From Capricornis sumatraensis (taxonomy: Eukaryota > Chordata > Mammalia > Artiodactyla > Bovidae), in NCBI RefSeq assembly GCF_032405125.1, contig NC_091071.1:167050001-167114000 (forward strand): a DNA stretch of 64,000 nucleotides. The letters are read 5' to 3'. Position 1 is the first letter of the stretch. Every line of letters begins with the position of its first letter. Under the pieces are notes generated by a model. It was not told where the DNA came from, made no database searches, and saw only the letters and a list, made by a program, of their open reading frames with translations. This document shows, in pieces, positions 52,727 to 63,570 of this stretch. Both the position numbers and the translations under genes were made by a program.

Positions 52727-53167
52727 CAACTTTCCAACTCACTCAATTAACCCGCTTCCTCCCTTTAATCAATACTCATTAGCACCAAATCACTCCGCTT
52801 TGCCTTGCAGTTAAAACCACTCATTCAGGTCAACCTGTTTCCTAAAGGTAACAGTCTTTTCTCCCTCTGACCATGGAAACTGATTTGTACCCCACAGAAC
52901 CCCTCTCCCTAGGTCCTCTGATGCTGTCTTCCTAATTCAGGCTCGGCCAAGAAGTACTGGCTGGTGGATCTCCTTGGAGTTTGGCAACAGAGCCGCCATG
53001 GTGGCTTCTGGCATTCCAGTGGGTCACTGGACCGTTGCCCACAGGGAAACTGGCAAGAAGGAAGATGGTACCTGCCATGTGGAATCAGGGAGATAGCTCC
53101 TGCACACACAGGAGGTTCTTTGGCGACTCCAAAGGAGAAATGCTATTATGTGAAGGTTATAGTAGAC
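52727..53167. other. unclassified unique DNA
   Basis: No feature is recognised. Confidence 0.45.
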
Positions 53168-53288
53168 AGATTCAATGGACATGAACTTGGGCAAACTCCG
53201 GGAGATGGTGAGGGACAGGGAGGCCTGGTGTGCTGCAGTTCATGGGGTCACAAAGAGTCGGACAGGACCTAGCAATTGCACAACAATA
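53168..53288 (+). mobile_element. BovB LINE 3'-end fragment
   Basis: 'ttcaatggacatgaacttgg', 'aggcctggtgtgctgcagtt' and 'cacaaagagtcggacaggac' are BovB tail, with an A-rich end. Confidence 0.9.
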
Positions 53289-53867
53289 ATAGACTGATAC
53301 GGTTTGAGAACACAGCGGGAGAAAAGTGCTATTAAAACCCATACAGTCTAGATCATCTTTGGTTCTGATTTTGATGCTGAGTGTGGTCGTGGGGAGTTAA
53401 GGCTCTAGAGAACTTCCCTCACTGCACTGAGTGTGATGGAGGGGGGGAAGGGCACAGTGGATACCAATGTCTCTGCCCGCTTTCCTGACCTGCTGCTCTG
53501 CAGGGAACCTGGGCTGGGTGGTCTTTCTAGGGGCAGGGATGCTAGTGGGTCTCCAGAGGCTGGTCCAAGAGGAGAGTGGACTGGTTCTGTCTGACACAGG
53601 GAGGGAGATGGAATTCTGAGTTGCAGTCCTAAGGAAGGGGAGCCCTGGCACCCAGGAAGTGGGGTCAGAGGAAGGAAAGAGCCTGAGCAACATGGTGGTG
53701 TAGGAACATCAGGGAAGTCAGCTTGTACACTGTGCCTCGTGTAAGTGGTGCTGGGGCAGATGGGGGCTGGGGAATGCAAGGTAAGAGGCGGCTCATTTCT
53801 GGGCAAAGGGATGCCAACAGGAAGAGCGCTGCTGGATGGCAAGATGGTCCACAAAGGGAAACGCTGG
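53289..53867. other. unclassified unique DNA
   Basis: No repeat or gene is recognised. A minus-strand open frame crosses it without a domain. Confidence 0.45.
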
Positions 53868-54180
53868 ATTAACTCATTCAAAGCATCGCACCAGGCCGGA
53901 GACACAGGCACTGTGGGAAGAAGCATCAGCTCTGTTCTCAAGGGGCTCACATTCCAGAGACAGAGGCAGAAAACAGGCCAGCAAATGAACGAATAAGCAT
54001 TTCAGGTGTGCTGAGGACTGTGAAGAGGATAAATCAGAGAGACACTGGAAGGGGGCGTCTTAAGATGGAGAAGGTCAGGGGGACCTCTCTGAGGAGCTGA
54101 CGTAGGAGCTGAGAGCTCAGCTGGTGAGGAGCCAGGAAAGAGTTGTCCGGAAAGAGGAATGAGCAAGTGCCAAAGCCTGT
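53868..54180 (-). repeat. L2 LINE 3' region (minus strand)
   Basis: 'ctcaaggggctcacattcca', 'gggggacctctctgaggagc' and 'aatgagcaagtgccaaagcc' are reverse L2. Confidence 0.65.
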
Positions 54181-54754
54181 TCCCAGGCTCCAGAAATCCT
54201 GCTCACCCTGGCCGGGCACTCTGTTCACCATTCAGCCAGAAGTGAACATCCTCCGCTCTGGGCGCCTTCACACCTGACTCCTGTCCCTCCCCACGCCCGT
54301 GACTTCTGACACACATCCTGTTACATTTCCAGCCCGGAAAAACACTCAGCATCATCGGAAGTAATAATAATAATGCCAACACATCTATGTGACACCGTAC
54401 TTCATCTTGGACGTTTGGGAGATTGAAAACCAAAGTGGTGAGAATCCAGTGACAACCTGCCTCTTATGTGCTGCAGGTGGGAATGCAGAATGGGAACCCT
54501 TTGGGAAGCATTTTGAAAATGGTCATCAAAAGTCACAGGAATGTTCCTACGTTTGGAACCAATCATCTCACTTGAGGGAATAATGTCAACGGTGGCAAGG
54601 GTTTGTTACCAAAGATGTGCAGTTGAATGTTTTAAGGACGCCAATCTGCAATCTGCTTCAGTGTGAAACAAAGAGAAAAGGGTTCATTGCGGTGGGTGGA
54701 TCCAGGGAAGGCAAGGCAGCAGCGAGGGCTGACAGTGAAACGGTGGCGCTCTTT
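54181..54754. other. unclassified DNA, possible L1M piece
   Basis: The stretch 54450-54600 ('ggtgggaatgcagaatggga') faintly resembles L1M ORF2. The rest is not recognised. Confidence 0.4.
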
Positions 54755-55270
54755 GTGGGCGGGTGACTCTTGGCTCAGCTCTTGGCTCCTTCACTCACTG
54801 TTCCGTCTACTCGGGCCGTTTCTTTAACCTCAGGGAGCTTCAGTTTCCTCACTGGTAGAACAGGGATATCATTCAGCTCTTTCCTTTTCATGAGCAGAAA
54901 GGAATCACTTCCATGGAGGGCAGCATACACAACAGTGTGTGGTCAGCACGCCAGCGTACCCTCCCACTCCTCTAGTGATGGCTGACCGAGTACTTATACT
55001 TCCGTGATCTCACTCAATCCAGACAACCTGAGGACTATTATTCCCATTTTGCAGGTGAAGAAACTGAGGCTCAGAGAGGTGAACAAATTTTGTGAAAATC
55101 ACTCAGCAGTTAAGAGGGAAAGTCAGGACTTGTCTTTGGGAATTCTGACCTTTGCAGCATGCTGCCCTCTTGCGAACTCCTACTCATCTTTCAAGTCCCA
55201 ATCCAAATATCCCTTCTTCTAGGGAGCCTCTCTTGATTGCTCTCTGCTGGTGCTCCCACGGCCTCTTGTA
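54755..55270. repeat. MIR (+), MIR (-) and L2 (+) fragments
   Basis: At 54755-54900, 'gcttcagtttcctcactggt'. At 54990-55140, 'cccattttgcaggtgaagaa', reverse MIR. At 55145-55270, 'tactcatctttcaagtccca', L2-like. Confidence 0.65.
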
Positions 55271-55744
55271 CAGGTCTCAGCACAGAGAGGCATGTGGTCT
55301 GGGTGCAAAAATGTGGCTTTGGTACCAACTTTAGCTCCAAATAAAAAACCCAGCTCTACCCCATCCCCACTCTCTCCTGAGAAGATTTGGTGGTAACACC
55401 CTGGTTGTATCTACCTTGCTAATTTAGCAGGTGAAAAACCAGGATAGCTCATGCATTTTCTTTGATATCCAGCGAGAACAGTGAGGTTTCTAGTGAGGCC
55501 GGTGCTCAGTAAATGACAGCTGCTCTCCTTATTCTGGAAACTTCCAGGAAATGGGTGTTCACCATTTAGTAGCGCATGCCCTTGGACCTCAGTTTCCTCG
55601 ACAGTCAAGTGGAGCTGAGAGTGGCTCTTCCTCTGAGTGCTGTGAGGGAAGGTCGCAGGAGAGGATATATGCAAAGCATTCTCACCAGGGAGGACTGGAA
55701 GCCTGGCACAAGCGTGAGTCTTTATTTTCATTAATCTCCCGATT
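55271..55744. other. unclassified DNA with a faint MIR
   Basis: 'cctcagtttcctcgacagtc' near 55590 suggests MIR. Otherwise nothing is recognised. Confidence 0.4.
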
Positions 55745-56165
55745 GAAGGGCATTCTCCGCGCGGTGGTAACTGTGTTAGCTGAGCAGCTCGGCCGGGCTT
55801 CGTCTTGGCCTGGCGCGGAGCCCGGCTGCGCGCGCGGAGGTGGGTGAGGGAGGGGATGGATGGGGACCAGTCTCTCGGGAGGATATTGGAGCTGGGAGGA
55901 GCATCCAGGCCCAGGAAGGGCCGGCCTCTGAGCCCCACCTCGCGCTCCAGCGCAGCGGGCCGGCGGCCAAGTCGCTAATGAAGCGGGCCGCCGTGTGGCT
56001 TCCCAGGCCCCTGGGACTAGCCAGGCGCAGCTTAACCTTGACCGGGTCAGGGTGCCCCCTGCCCTTCCCATTTCCGAATCCCCCGACCCACAGGCAAGCA
56101 GAGGGCGAGGTTCCAGGGGAGGTCCTCACGTTTGGATTCCGTGTCTGCGCCCTCCAGCCCTGACT
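55745..56165. promoter_or_regulatory. CpG island, candidate promoter/first exon
   Basis: By hand count there are about 25 CpGs between 55745 and 55990, the highest density in the window, in sequence that is not a recognised repeat. A plus-strand splice-donor-like GAG|GTGGGT lies at about 55838-55846, within 'gcgcgcggaggtgggtgag'. Frames stay open on both strands, as expected of GC-rich DNA, and none has a recognisable domain. It probably marks an unannotated or distal transcription start. Direction is not determined. Confidence 0.5.
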
Positions 56166-56264
56166 CCTGCCTCTGGATGATGGACCTCTATATAATCTCC
56201 TCTTTACCCGATCTCTCACCCAACCTGCGGCTGGACCTGGGGTCAGGATGCCTGCCTTCTAATT
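56166..56264. other. short unique DNA with a TATA-like run
   Basis: 'ctatataatctcc' at about 56188-56200 looks TATA-like but lies beside a repeat and has no supporting context. Confidence 0.2.
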
Positions 56265-56660
56265 CCTGTTCCAGCTTCTTAGTGGCATTGTGACCTTTGG
56301 GGGGTGGCTCAAGCCATCTGTGCCTCAGTTTCCCGTCTGTAAACGGGATAATCATAAGACCCACATTAGGGTGGTTGAGATTACATGAGCTAATAATACA
56401 AGTACAGGGCTTAGAACAGGCACACCGTACGCGCCCAGTAAATGCCGCCTCTTGTCGCTTGCACTGGTCCCTTGACACATTTAGGTTACTGAGGGGTGAG
56501 AACTGTTTGGGAAGTGATTTGGGATAAGGTTCTAGGTCTGGTTCTGAAAGCAGAGGTTGGAGCCTCTGTTCTGTCATTTACTACATCTGTGAGTTGGGCA
56601 AGTCATTCCAGCATTTGGAAACTCAGTTTCTTCATCTGTGAAATGGGAGGAAGGTTCATC
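56265..56660 (+). repeat. two plus-strand MIR fragments
   Basis: At 56265-56450, 'gtgcctcagtttcccgtctg' and 'caggcttagaac'-type ends. At 56540-56660, 'actcagtttcttcatctgtg'. Confidence 0.8.
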
Positions 56661-56939
56661 TGAGCCAACTATGACACAGATCAGTAATAACACACCAGCT
56701 CCCAGCTGGCGCTGCCTCCTCTGTGAGCCGCACCTGTTCTCCCCCCTCCCTCAGCTCCCTGCTCACGCCCTGCTTGGGGTCCCACCGCCAGGAGAGCGGG
56801 CGGCCAGGGTTGGAAGGGAGTCTCTAGTCCTCCGTGGCTTCTCCCTGCAGAGGAGGAAATGCCTGTCGCTGTGTTTTATCTGCTCCAGAGCGGGAGGGGT
56901 TTAGGAAGTGGAAGAGAGCCCGGGGCTGACTTCTGGAGT
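56661..56939. other. unclassified GC-rich DNA
   Basis: Nothing was recognised. Confidence 0.45.
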
Positions 56940-57150
56940 GAGGTGGGGTGTGGCAGACTCCAGTTCTCATCTCTGCTCTACCCCTTCTTGCCTGGGTGGC
57001 CTTGGACAGTCCTTCAGCCTTGAGCCTTGGTTTCCTCACCTGTGAGGTGGGTGTCACAGTGCTCCCTGCTTCATGAAGCACTTGTGAGCATCAAGTGAGG
57101 TGCCCCATGCCAGGCACCTGGCACAGAGCCCGTCTCAGAGGAGGTAGCTT
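56940..57150 (+). repeat. MIR SINE
   Basis: 'tgggtggccttggacagtcc', 'tggtttcctcacctgtgagg' and 'gccaggcacctggcacagag'. Confidence 0.75.
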
Positions 57151-57251
57151 ACGTTGGGGCTCGCTGGTGCTTGTACACTCGTTCACTCACCCACCGTTAG
57201 CTGAGGCCCACGGTGTGTTGGGTTCTGGCATTTGGACATAGTCCCCCATCT

Positions 57252-57660
57252 CATGTATGGACCATAAAGAAGGCTGAGCACTGAAGAATTGATGCTTTTG
57301 AACTGTGGTATTGGAGAAGACTCTTGAGAGTCCCTTGGACTGCAAGGAGATCAAGCCAGTCAATCCTAAAGGAGATTAGTCTTGGATACTCATTGGAAGG
57401 ACTGATGCTGAGGCTGAAGCTCCAATACTTTGGCTACCTGATGCAAAGAACTGGCTCGTTGGAAAAGACCCTGATGCTGGGAAAGATTGAAGGCAGGAGG
57501 AGGAGGGGACGACAGAGGATGAAATAGTTGGATGGCATCATTGACTCAATGGACATAAGTTTGAACAATCTCCAGGAGATAGTGAAGGACAGGGAAGCCT
57601 GGCGTGCTGCAGTCCATGGGGTGGCAAAGAGTCAGACACGACTGAGCAACTGAACAACAA
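57252..57660 (+). mobile_element. BovB LINE 3' fragment
   Basis: It begins in the C-terminal RT region ('accataaagaaggctgagca') and ends 'gactgagcaactgaacaaca'. The 57324 frame (VPWTARRSSQSILKEIS) shows the RT C-terminus, stopped at 57525. Confidence 0.93.
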
Positions 57661-57851
57661 CCCCACTCTTGGGGGTCCCCAGTATTGTAAGGGAGCAGAC
57701 TGTAAACCATAAATGACAGAGGTTAGCCGGTGCTCTAAGGGGGAGTCCAGAGGAGAGAGCCACCCCTGATGGCCTGGCATGAAGGGGTAGGAGAGATGGC
57801 CCAAACCAGAGAACAGCACCTCTCAGCAGAGGCCCACTGTGGAAACAAGAG
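57661..57851. other. unclassified DNA
   Basis: Nothing was recognised between BovB and Bov-tA. Confidence 0.4.
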
Positions 57852-58060
57852 GAGTCTTTCTGGTGGCTCAGACGGTAAAGAATCTGCCTGCAATGAGAGA
57901 GACTGGGGTTCGATCCCTGGGTGGGGAAGATCCCCTGGTGAAGGGAATGGCAACCCACTCTAGTATTCATGTTCGGAGAATTCCACGGACAGAGGAGCCT
58001 GGCGGCCTACAGTGCATGGGGTCACAAGAGTTGTACACGACTGAGTGACTCACACTTTCA
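57852..58060 (+). mobile_element. Bov-tA SINE
   Basis: 'tttctggtggctcagacggt' through 'cacgactgagtgactcacac'. Confidence 0.92.
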
Positions 58061-58999
58061 TCAGAGAGACAAGGGGATGAGGTGAGAGTATCCTGGCAGA
58101 AGCACCAGCACAGACAGAGGGTAGGGGTTCAGCGTGGGAGGAGCAGGGGCAGCCTGGGGAGGAAACAGGGGACACCCAAGAAGCTTGGATTTTACCTTGG
58201 GAGCCTTTGAAAGCTGCGGGTTGAGATCGTTGGGGGCATTAGACGACCTCTCCTCACCAACAGTAGCTCCCAGCCCTCACCCAGAGATCGCCCTGGGGCC
58301 AGCACTTGATGGGTTTTATTTAGGATTCCTCAGAACATCCCCTCTGTCTTGAGTAGACCCTATGTGCCTCCCATCTGAGGCACAGAGAGGCTAAGGGAGT
58401 GGCCCAAGGTCACACAGCCATGAAAGGCTGAGTTTGGAAACAGACTGCCAGCTCCAGCCTCGTCGCTCCTAACCGTGTCCCCACCCACCTCCCTGTATGA
58501 TCGGCCCTGAGCACCAGCCCTCCCAGGGCCATTCTGAGAGTCCCCGGGATCAGTGTCAGCCCCTTCTTGCTCAGTACCTGGTTCTTTCTTCTGGGCTGAT
58601 TGACAGCTGCTTTAATGGAGCTGCCTGGCTGCCCGGGGTGTGGGGGAGGAGAGCAATTTCTCAGAAATCCAATTATTGGAGTGAGGGATGCAGTGTGCCA
58701 GCAGCCCCCCTGCCGACCCCCGGCCTTGGCTCTGGCCCTGGCTGACAGGGGAGGTGGTTCCCCCCTGTCCCCTCACCTTGCTTCAGCCCCTCCTTCCTGG
58801 CAGAGGTCTTGGGGGCTTAGAGTCTGAGTAGGTTCTCCAGCCCTTAACACCTCTTCCTCTCCTTGGTTTTCTCTCTCCTCAGTCTCTCTCCTGCTCTGCC
58901 CTGCACCATCCCCCTTGGCCCCGCCTCTATTTGGAGCCTCTTCCTCACAGATGAATTGGGTTTTCTCTCTGCATATCCCTGTTGCCCCAGGAGAGAGTC
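58061..58999. other. unclassified DNA with a MIR fragment
   Basis: The stretch 58340-58460 includes 'agtggcccaaggtcacacag', a reverse MIR. The remaining 800 bp hold no recognised feature. Confidence 0.45.
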
Positions 59000-59350
59000 C
59001 AAACCCCTCCCCAGTCAGACCAATGACATGGTTCACCATCACCTCCCAGATCCCTGTCCTCAAACTTCCAGACACAGCCAGCTTCTTTATTGAACATCTC
59101 CTTACACCAAGAGCCTCTGAGCTTCCGCAACTGCTGTTCCCCTGCTGGGAATGCTTCCCTCGTTCTTGCGATGAAATCCTCCTTATGCTTCAGATAGCAC
59201 CTCCTCTGGGCAGCCTTCCCTGATTTCCCCAGGCAGGGCTAGTTGCTCCTTCTCCTGTGTCCCCTCAGCATCCGGTCCCCAGCGCCCATCCACTTGGGCA
59301 ATCTACTTGTTCCCTTTAAGCCCAGTATTAGCAGTGATCCCATTGTATGA
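59000..59350 (+). repeat. L2 LINE 3' region
   Basis: 'cccctgctgggaatgcttcc', 'gggcagccttccctgatttc' and 'cagtattagcagtgatccca' are plus-strand L2-like. Confidence 0.6.
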
Positions 59351-59429
59351 CAATTATTTGATTAGCTGTCCCTTCCCCCAATCAGACTTTGAAAACTCCT
59401 CAATAATATCCAAAGAGCTGTCACCACTG

Positions 59430-59890
59430 AGCTCTTCCTGTGTCCCGGGGACTGTGCCGAGGCTTCACCTGCAGGGATTTCTAGCTCTCCTGACCCCCCA
59501 GGAGGCAGGTCATGTGCCATGTTCATCTCCACTTTATAGATGATCAGTGGAAGCACAGGCAGGTGAAGTGACTCACCCAAGGTCACAGAGCCCAGAGCCC
59601 AGCACAGAACAGCTGTGCCTGGAGGTCTGCTGAATGGGGTGTGAATAAATGGGAGGTTTCCCACGGCTGGTCTTTGGATCCAGCCTTGAAGCTTCAGGGG
59701 AAGGGAACTAGAATGGAATGAGCCCCTGAATGTGCCAGGAGTCCCCTCTGTTGCCCTGAGATCCTGATCCTATTATCTCATTTTACAGATGAGAAAATGG
59801 AGGCTTACAGCTATTAAAGGACCCTCTCCAGCCCTGAGAGTCTCAGTGGCAGAGCCAGGATCTGAGTGATTCAGAGCCAAGTTTAGGACA
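59430..59890 (-). repeat. two minus-strand MIR fragments
   Basis: At 59430-59620, 'catctccactttatagatga' and 'cacccaaggtcacagagccc'. At 59755-59890, 'cattttacagatgagaaaat' and 'gcagagccaggatctgagtg'. Confidence 0.75.
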
Positions 59891-60149
59891 AGGGTTTGGG
59901 GACCCTGGTGCTTCTGGACAGGAGATGGGGTATTTATTTTAGTTTTCTTAAAGCTCCTCCTCCTTGGATGAGAACTCCAGAAAGCCAAACTGAAGCCAGG
60001 GCTTGGGACTACGTCCTTGACTCTGATTGTCTGGGGGCCTGAGGAGGGTCATACTTCCTCAGGATGAGTCCAGCGGAGTCTTGGCCAGGGGAGGCCTTTG
60101 GAATGTCTGCTGGAGGATGGGAGAATGTGAATGTAAGTAATGATTAAAG
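59891..60149. other. unclassified DNA
   Basis: Nothing was recognised. Confidence 0.45.
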
Positions 60150-60760
60150 AGCTCAGGTCATGGAAACAGACAGCTCTGGGTTTGAATTCTGCCTCTGCCA
60201 CCTGTTAGCTGTGCGACATCAGACAATCATTTGACCTTTCAGAATCTCAGTTTCCTCATCTGTAAAATGGGGATAATATGTTTTGGTGAGGATCACAGAT
60301 ATCACATCCAGAGTGCTTGGTGCTTAGTAAACAGTTTGCACATGTCAGCTTTTATTAGTAGGGTCAGAATTAGGCTCTCTAGAATTTGAGAGTCAGGGTA
60401 GAATTAGTGAAAATTGGGACCAACGGCTGCCGGTCCATTTGAGGTCTGTCTATGTTTGTCTGCTTCTTGGAATCACCCAGAGGACCCTGCTGGGGAGTCA
60501 GGAGGGCCATGACCTCAGAGCTGGCATTTGGGTAATAGCAGGATGAATAGTGAAGCAGATCTGAGTTCAAATCCTGCTTCTTCTGCATACCTGCTGGGTG
60601 ACTTTGGGCAATCTTTGTTCCCTTTTAGCTTCAGTTGCCCCTTCTGTAAGATGGGGGCATTATTACCTGCCCCAAAGGAGTTTGGTAACAATTTAATAAT
60701 ATTGTTATACTGGACACAAGTATCCATCCAGTTGTCAGTTCCGTAGACCTCAATAAATGT
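60150..60760 (+). repeat. two plus-strand MIR copies
   Basis: At 60150-60360, a nearly full MIR ('gggtttgaattctgcctctg', 'cagtttcctcatctgtaaaa', 'gcttggtgcttagtaaacag'). At 60530-60760, 'gagttcaaatcctgcttctt' and 'ccccttctgtaagatggggg'. Confidence 0.85.
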
Positions 60761-61205
60761 TTTATTTCTTAAAATGATTTCCTCCCCAGTAAATCATTTT
60801 TCCTGTCATATTATTTGTTTTTGGAGAACTACGTGGGCTGCTTGTAGCGGGTTTTCTTCCGTCCATCCCTCCATCCACCAAATGCATCCATCCCTCTTTA
60901 ATGCCAGACCTGCAGTGTCCACTGAGGATCTGGATAAAGCAGTTCAGAGAGACGTGATTGCCCAGAGGAGCAGGGACAGGCTTCCCTAGCTGAGAGGTGA
61001 GATGCCTCGCTCAGATTTGCAGGCGCGATCAGGACTGGCCCGCGTGGGTTGCACTGCTTATGTACAGAGGCACAGAGGCCTGGTCCTGAGACTGTGAAGC
61101 TCTTGGAAAACCAGAGTAGGAGAGGGTACAAATGAAGAACACTCACTTGTTTCCAGGGTTCTTGCAGGGCTGGGCGCCTCCATCTCCCGTAAACGGGGTG
61201 TGCGC
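60761..61205. other. unclassified DNA with a short ATCC repeat
   Basis: An ATCC-like microsatellite lies at 60860-60896. No gene is recognised. Confidence 0.5.
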
Positions 61206-61217
61206 GCCCTCTGCTGG
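61206..61217 (-). promoter_or_regulatory. candidate CTCF core motif
   Basis: GCCCTCTGCTGG fits the reverse complement of the CTCF core CCASYAGRKGGC at all 12 positions. The upstream bases GCGC agree with the extended motif. Occupancy is unknown. Confidence 0.4.
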
Positions 61218-62344
61218 CCTTCCTGCTGACTGCACCTTAGGCTTTGGAGACTCCCAGCCACTGGGTCTGGAAACCAAATGCCCATAAAAGGTGGACTGTC
61301 TCAACCGGGAAGGACCCCCGGGATCATCCACCCATGCCTCACCGGTAGAGACAGGAGGCCCCGTGCGGGGCAAGGAGCTTGCGCAGAGCAGGAATTCGAG
61401 GCCCTAAGTCCCAGATGGGGCTCTGTCCATGCCTGGGGTGGGGGTGGGGGGCGGTGTTCCTCGCAGGGGAACTCCAGGTTGGGGGTGGGGAGGGGGTGAA
61501 CGTGGAGCGCAGAGGAGGTTTTCAGATTCTCAGCCCTCACCCCATCTGGCTGGCTCCGTCGTGGGATTTCCTGTTTTGTCTTGGAGCAGCGTCATTGCAA
61601 CCTGATAGCCACGAAACGGGGACTCAAGGTCTGTGCGTGTGTGCGTGTGTGCGTGTGTGTGTGTGTGTGAACGGCTGGCGGTGGTGTCCATCAGCAGGTG
61701 CCCAGGGCTGGTGACGTCACCGGACAAGTGCTCGGGTCTCCGTTTGAACCGATTTGCCCAGCCCCAAGTCCTCAGGACCCGCCACCAGCTGGAGGGGGGG
61801 CAGTGGACTGAAGGGATGTGAACGCAGGAAAGATGCTTGCCTTCCAGCCAGGGTCAGAGGCAGGAGTGGGTGCGGGAGCTAGGATGGACTTTGTATTGGG
61901 TCGGACGTGGGGAGGGTAGGAGAGATGAGAGTGAGGGCTGCTGCCCAGGCTTCCAGCCCTCAATGAGAGGAGGAGGCTGGGGGCACCTGCCCGCAGCCAC
62001 CGGGTGCCTGAAAGCTCATTACATACGGAGAGCACAGGTTCCTCCTGACCACCTCTTGCCCCCTTCCCGTCCTTTCTCTTGGCTGGGCTGCTTAGTATGT
62101 GTGAGCCTGCATAGGCACGTGAGCGTGTGTGCTGTGTGTGTCCCTGCCCGTGGGCTGGAAGCTTGGTGCCACCGGGGATGGGAACCTTAAAAGCTTTATT
62201 GCTCCAGGAAGAGGCCTGCTCGGCTGGGAGGTGTGACCCTTTAGGTCCTGTTCTGATCTCATCAAGGCCAGTGGTCTGAGCTTGCTCCCAGTAGGTGGTA
62301 CCTGGAGACCTAGCCTGCTTTTAGAGTTCAGATGGGAATTCCAG
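61218..62344. other. unclassified GC-rich DNA with a GT microsatellite
   Basis: An interrupted GT repeat lies at 61634-61670. Otherwise no repeat or gene is recognised over about 1.1 kb. Confidence 0.45.
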
Positions 62345-62530
62345 CCCTGCACCCATCTTCCCCGTGGGGTGGCCCCGGTCAAGTCTCTGCCTCTCTCAGA
62401 GCCTTAGTGTCATCACTGACAAGCAGGACAATGATCTCTAGCTCGCAGGTGTCTGGGGAGGATGGAATGGGGTTTTGCAGGCAGAAGTCTCAGCACGGTG
62501 CCTGGCACCTGGCATGCCCTGAATGAAGGG
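62345..62530 (+). repeat. MIR SINE
   Basis: 'ccttagtgtcatcactgaca' and 'agcacggtgcctggcacctg' lie in plus-strand MIR order. Confidence 0.6.
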
Positions 62531-62579
62531 TGGAGGGTATTATTATTTTTAAACCAGGGGCCCTATCCCTCAGTACTCA

Positions 62580-62972
62580 GGCTATCACCTACCTCTCTGA
62601 CTTCATCTCTTTCTTCTTCCTCTTGTTCCAGCCACACTGGCCTTCTACCCACGCTTGGAGAATACCAGCCCTGGTCCAGTCCAGAGCCTTCTGCTCAGTT
62701 GTTGCCTGGTTGGTTCCTGCTCAGACTTCAGGTCCCAGTTTAATCTCACCTTCCTGGGGCGGCCTGCCCTGACGGCTCTGCCCAAGACGCCCACTCTGCC
62801 TGTCCAGGCACTCTCTAATTCTCTGCTGTTTTCTTCCTAACATCTACCACTGCCAGAGCCGTGGGATTTGTTGATGGCTTATAGCCTACCCATTTGTCTG
62901 TCGTGTTCTCCACCTTGTCCCTCGTGTCTGCAACAGGGCCTGACACATAGTAGGCCCTCAGTTGTCATATGT
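62580..62972 (+). repeat. L2 LINE 3' region
   Basis: 'ttgttccagccacactggcc', 'ttcctgctcagacttcaggt', 'caggcactctctaattctct' and 'cctgacacatagtaggccct'. Confidence 0.75.
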
Positions 62973-62989
62973 GGACTCTGCAGAGGCCT

Positions 62990-63570
62990 CTGATGCATGA
63001 GGAAGGCTGGGGTTTTGGAGCCAGACAGTCCTGGCTTGAACTTGGAATCCCAAATCCTGGCTCCATCACTCCTGGGCTGTCTGAGTCTCATGCCCCTCCT
63101 TTGGGCCTCAGTTTTCTCATCTGTCAGATGGGGCTAAGCAGAGTGATGTGACAACAGCTGGTTAGAGGAAGCAGTAAGATGGTGAGCATGCATTATGTGG
63201 GCCAGGATTCATTGATAACAGCGACGAAGACTGCTACTTGTCAGTCAGTCGCTGCACTAAGAGCCTTACTTAAAAAAATTCATTTCTTCCTGACAGTCAC
63301 TCTGAGGAAGGGACGGTTATCCCATTTTATAGTTGAAGAAATTAAGGCTCAGGGCAGTAGTCCCATGCCCAGTGAAGCTCGTATCTCTCCAGTAAGGGTT
63401 GTAGATGCAGGAGCTTTGGGGGCATGGCCAGTTTCTCTCGTTAGCATCTCCGCAGTGTTCAGGGAGGACTGGGGATCTGGCCACCTGAGTCCTAATTTCA
63501 GCTCTGCCACTGACTTGCCGTGTGACCCTGGCTGGGTTTCTGCCCCCTTTAGAGCCCCATTTCCCCTTGT
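62990..63570. repeat. three MIR copies (+, -, +)
   Basis: At 62990-63150, MIR + ('ggagccagacagtcctggct', 'cagttttctcatctgtcaga'). At 63205-63370, MIR - ('cattttatagttgaagaaat'). At 63460-63570, MIR + ('cagctctgccactgacttgc'). Confidence 0.8.

Noticed and set aside
56188..56200. TATA box downstream of the CpG island
   Set aside because: The match is short, abuts a MIR, and has no initiator or transcript evidence. It is noted only as weak context.
55682..56219. Open frames across the CpG island on both strands
   Set aside because: GC-rich DNA has few stop codons. None of the frames shows a domain, so only the island itself is reported.
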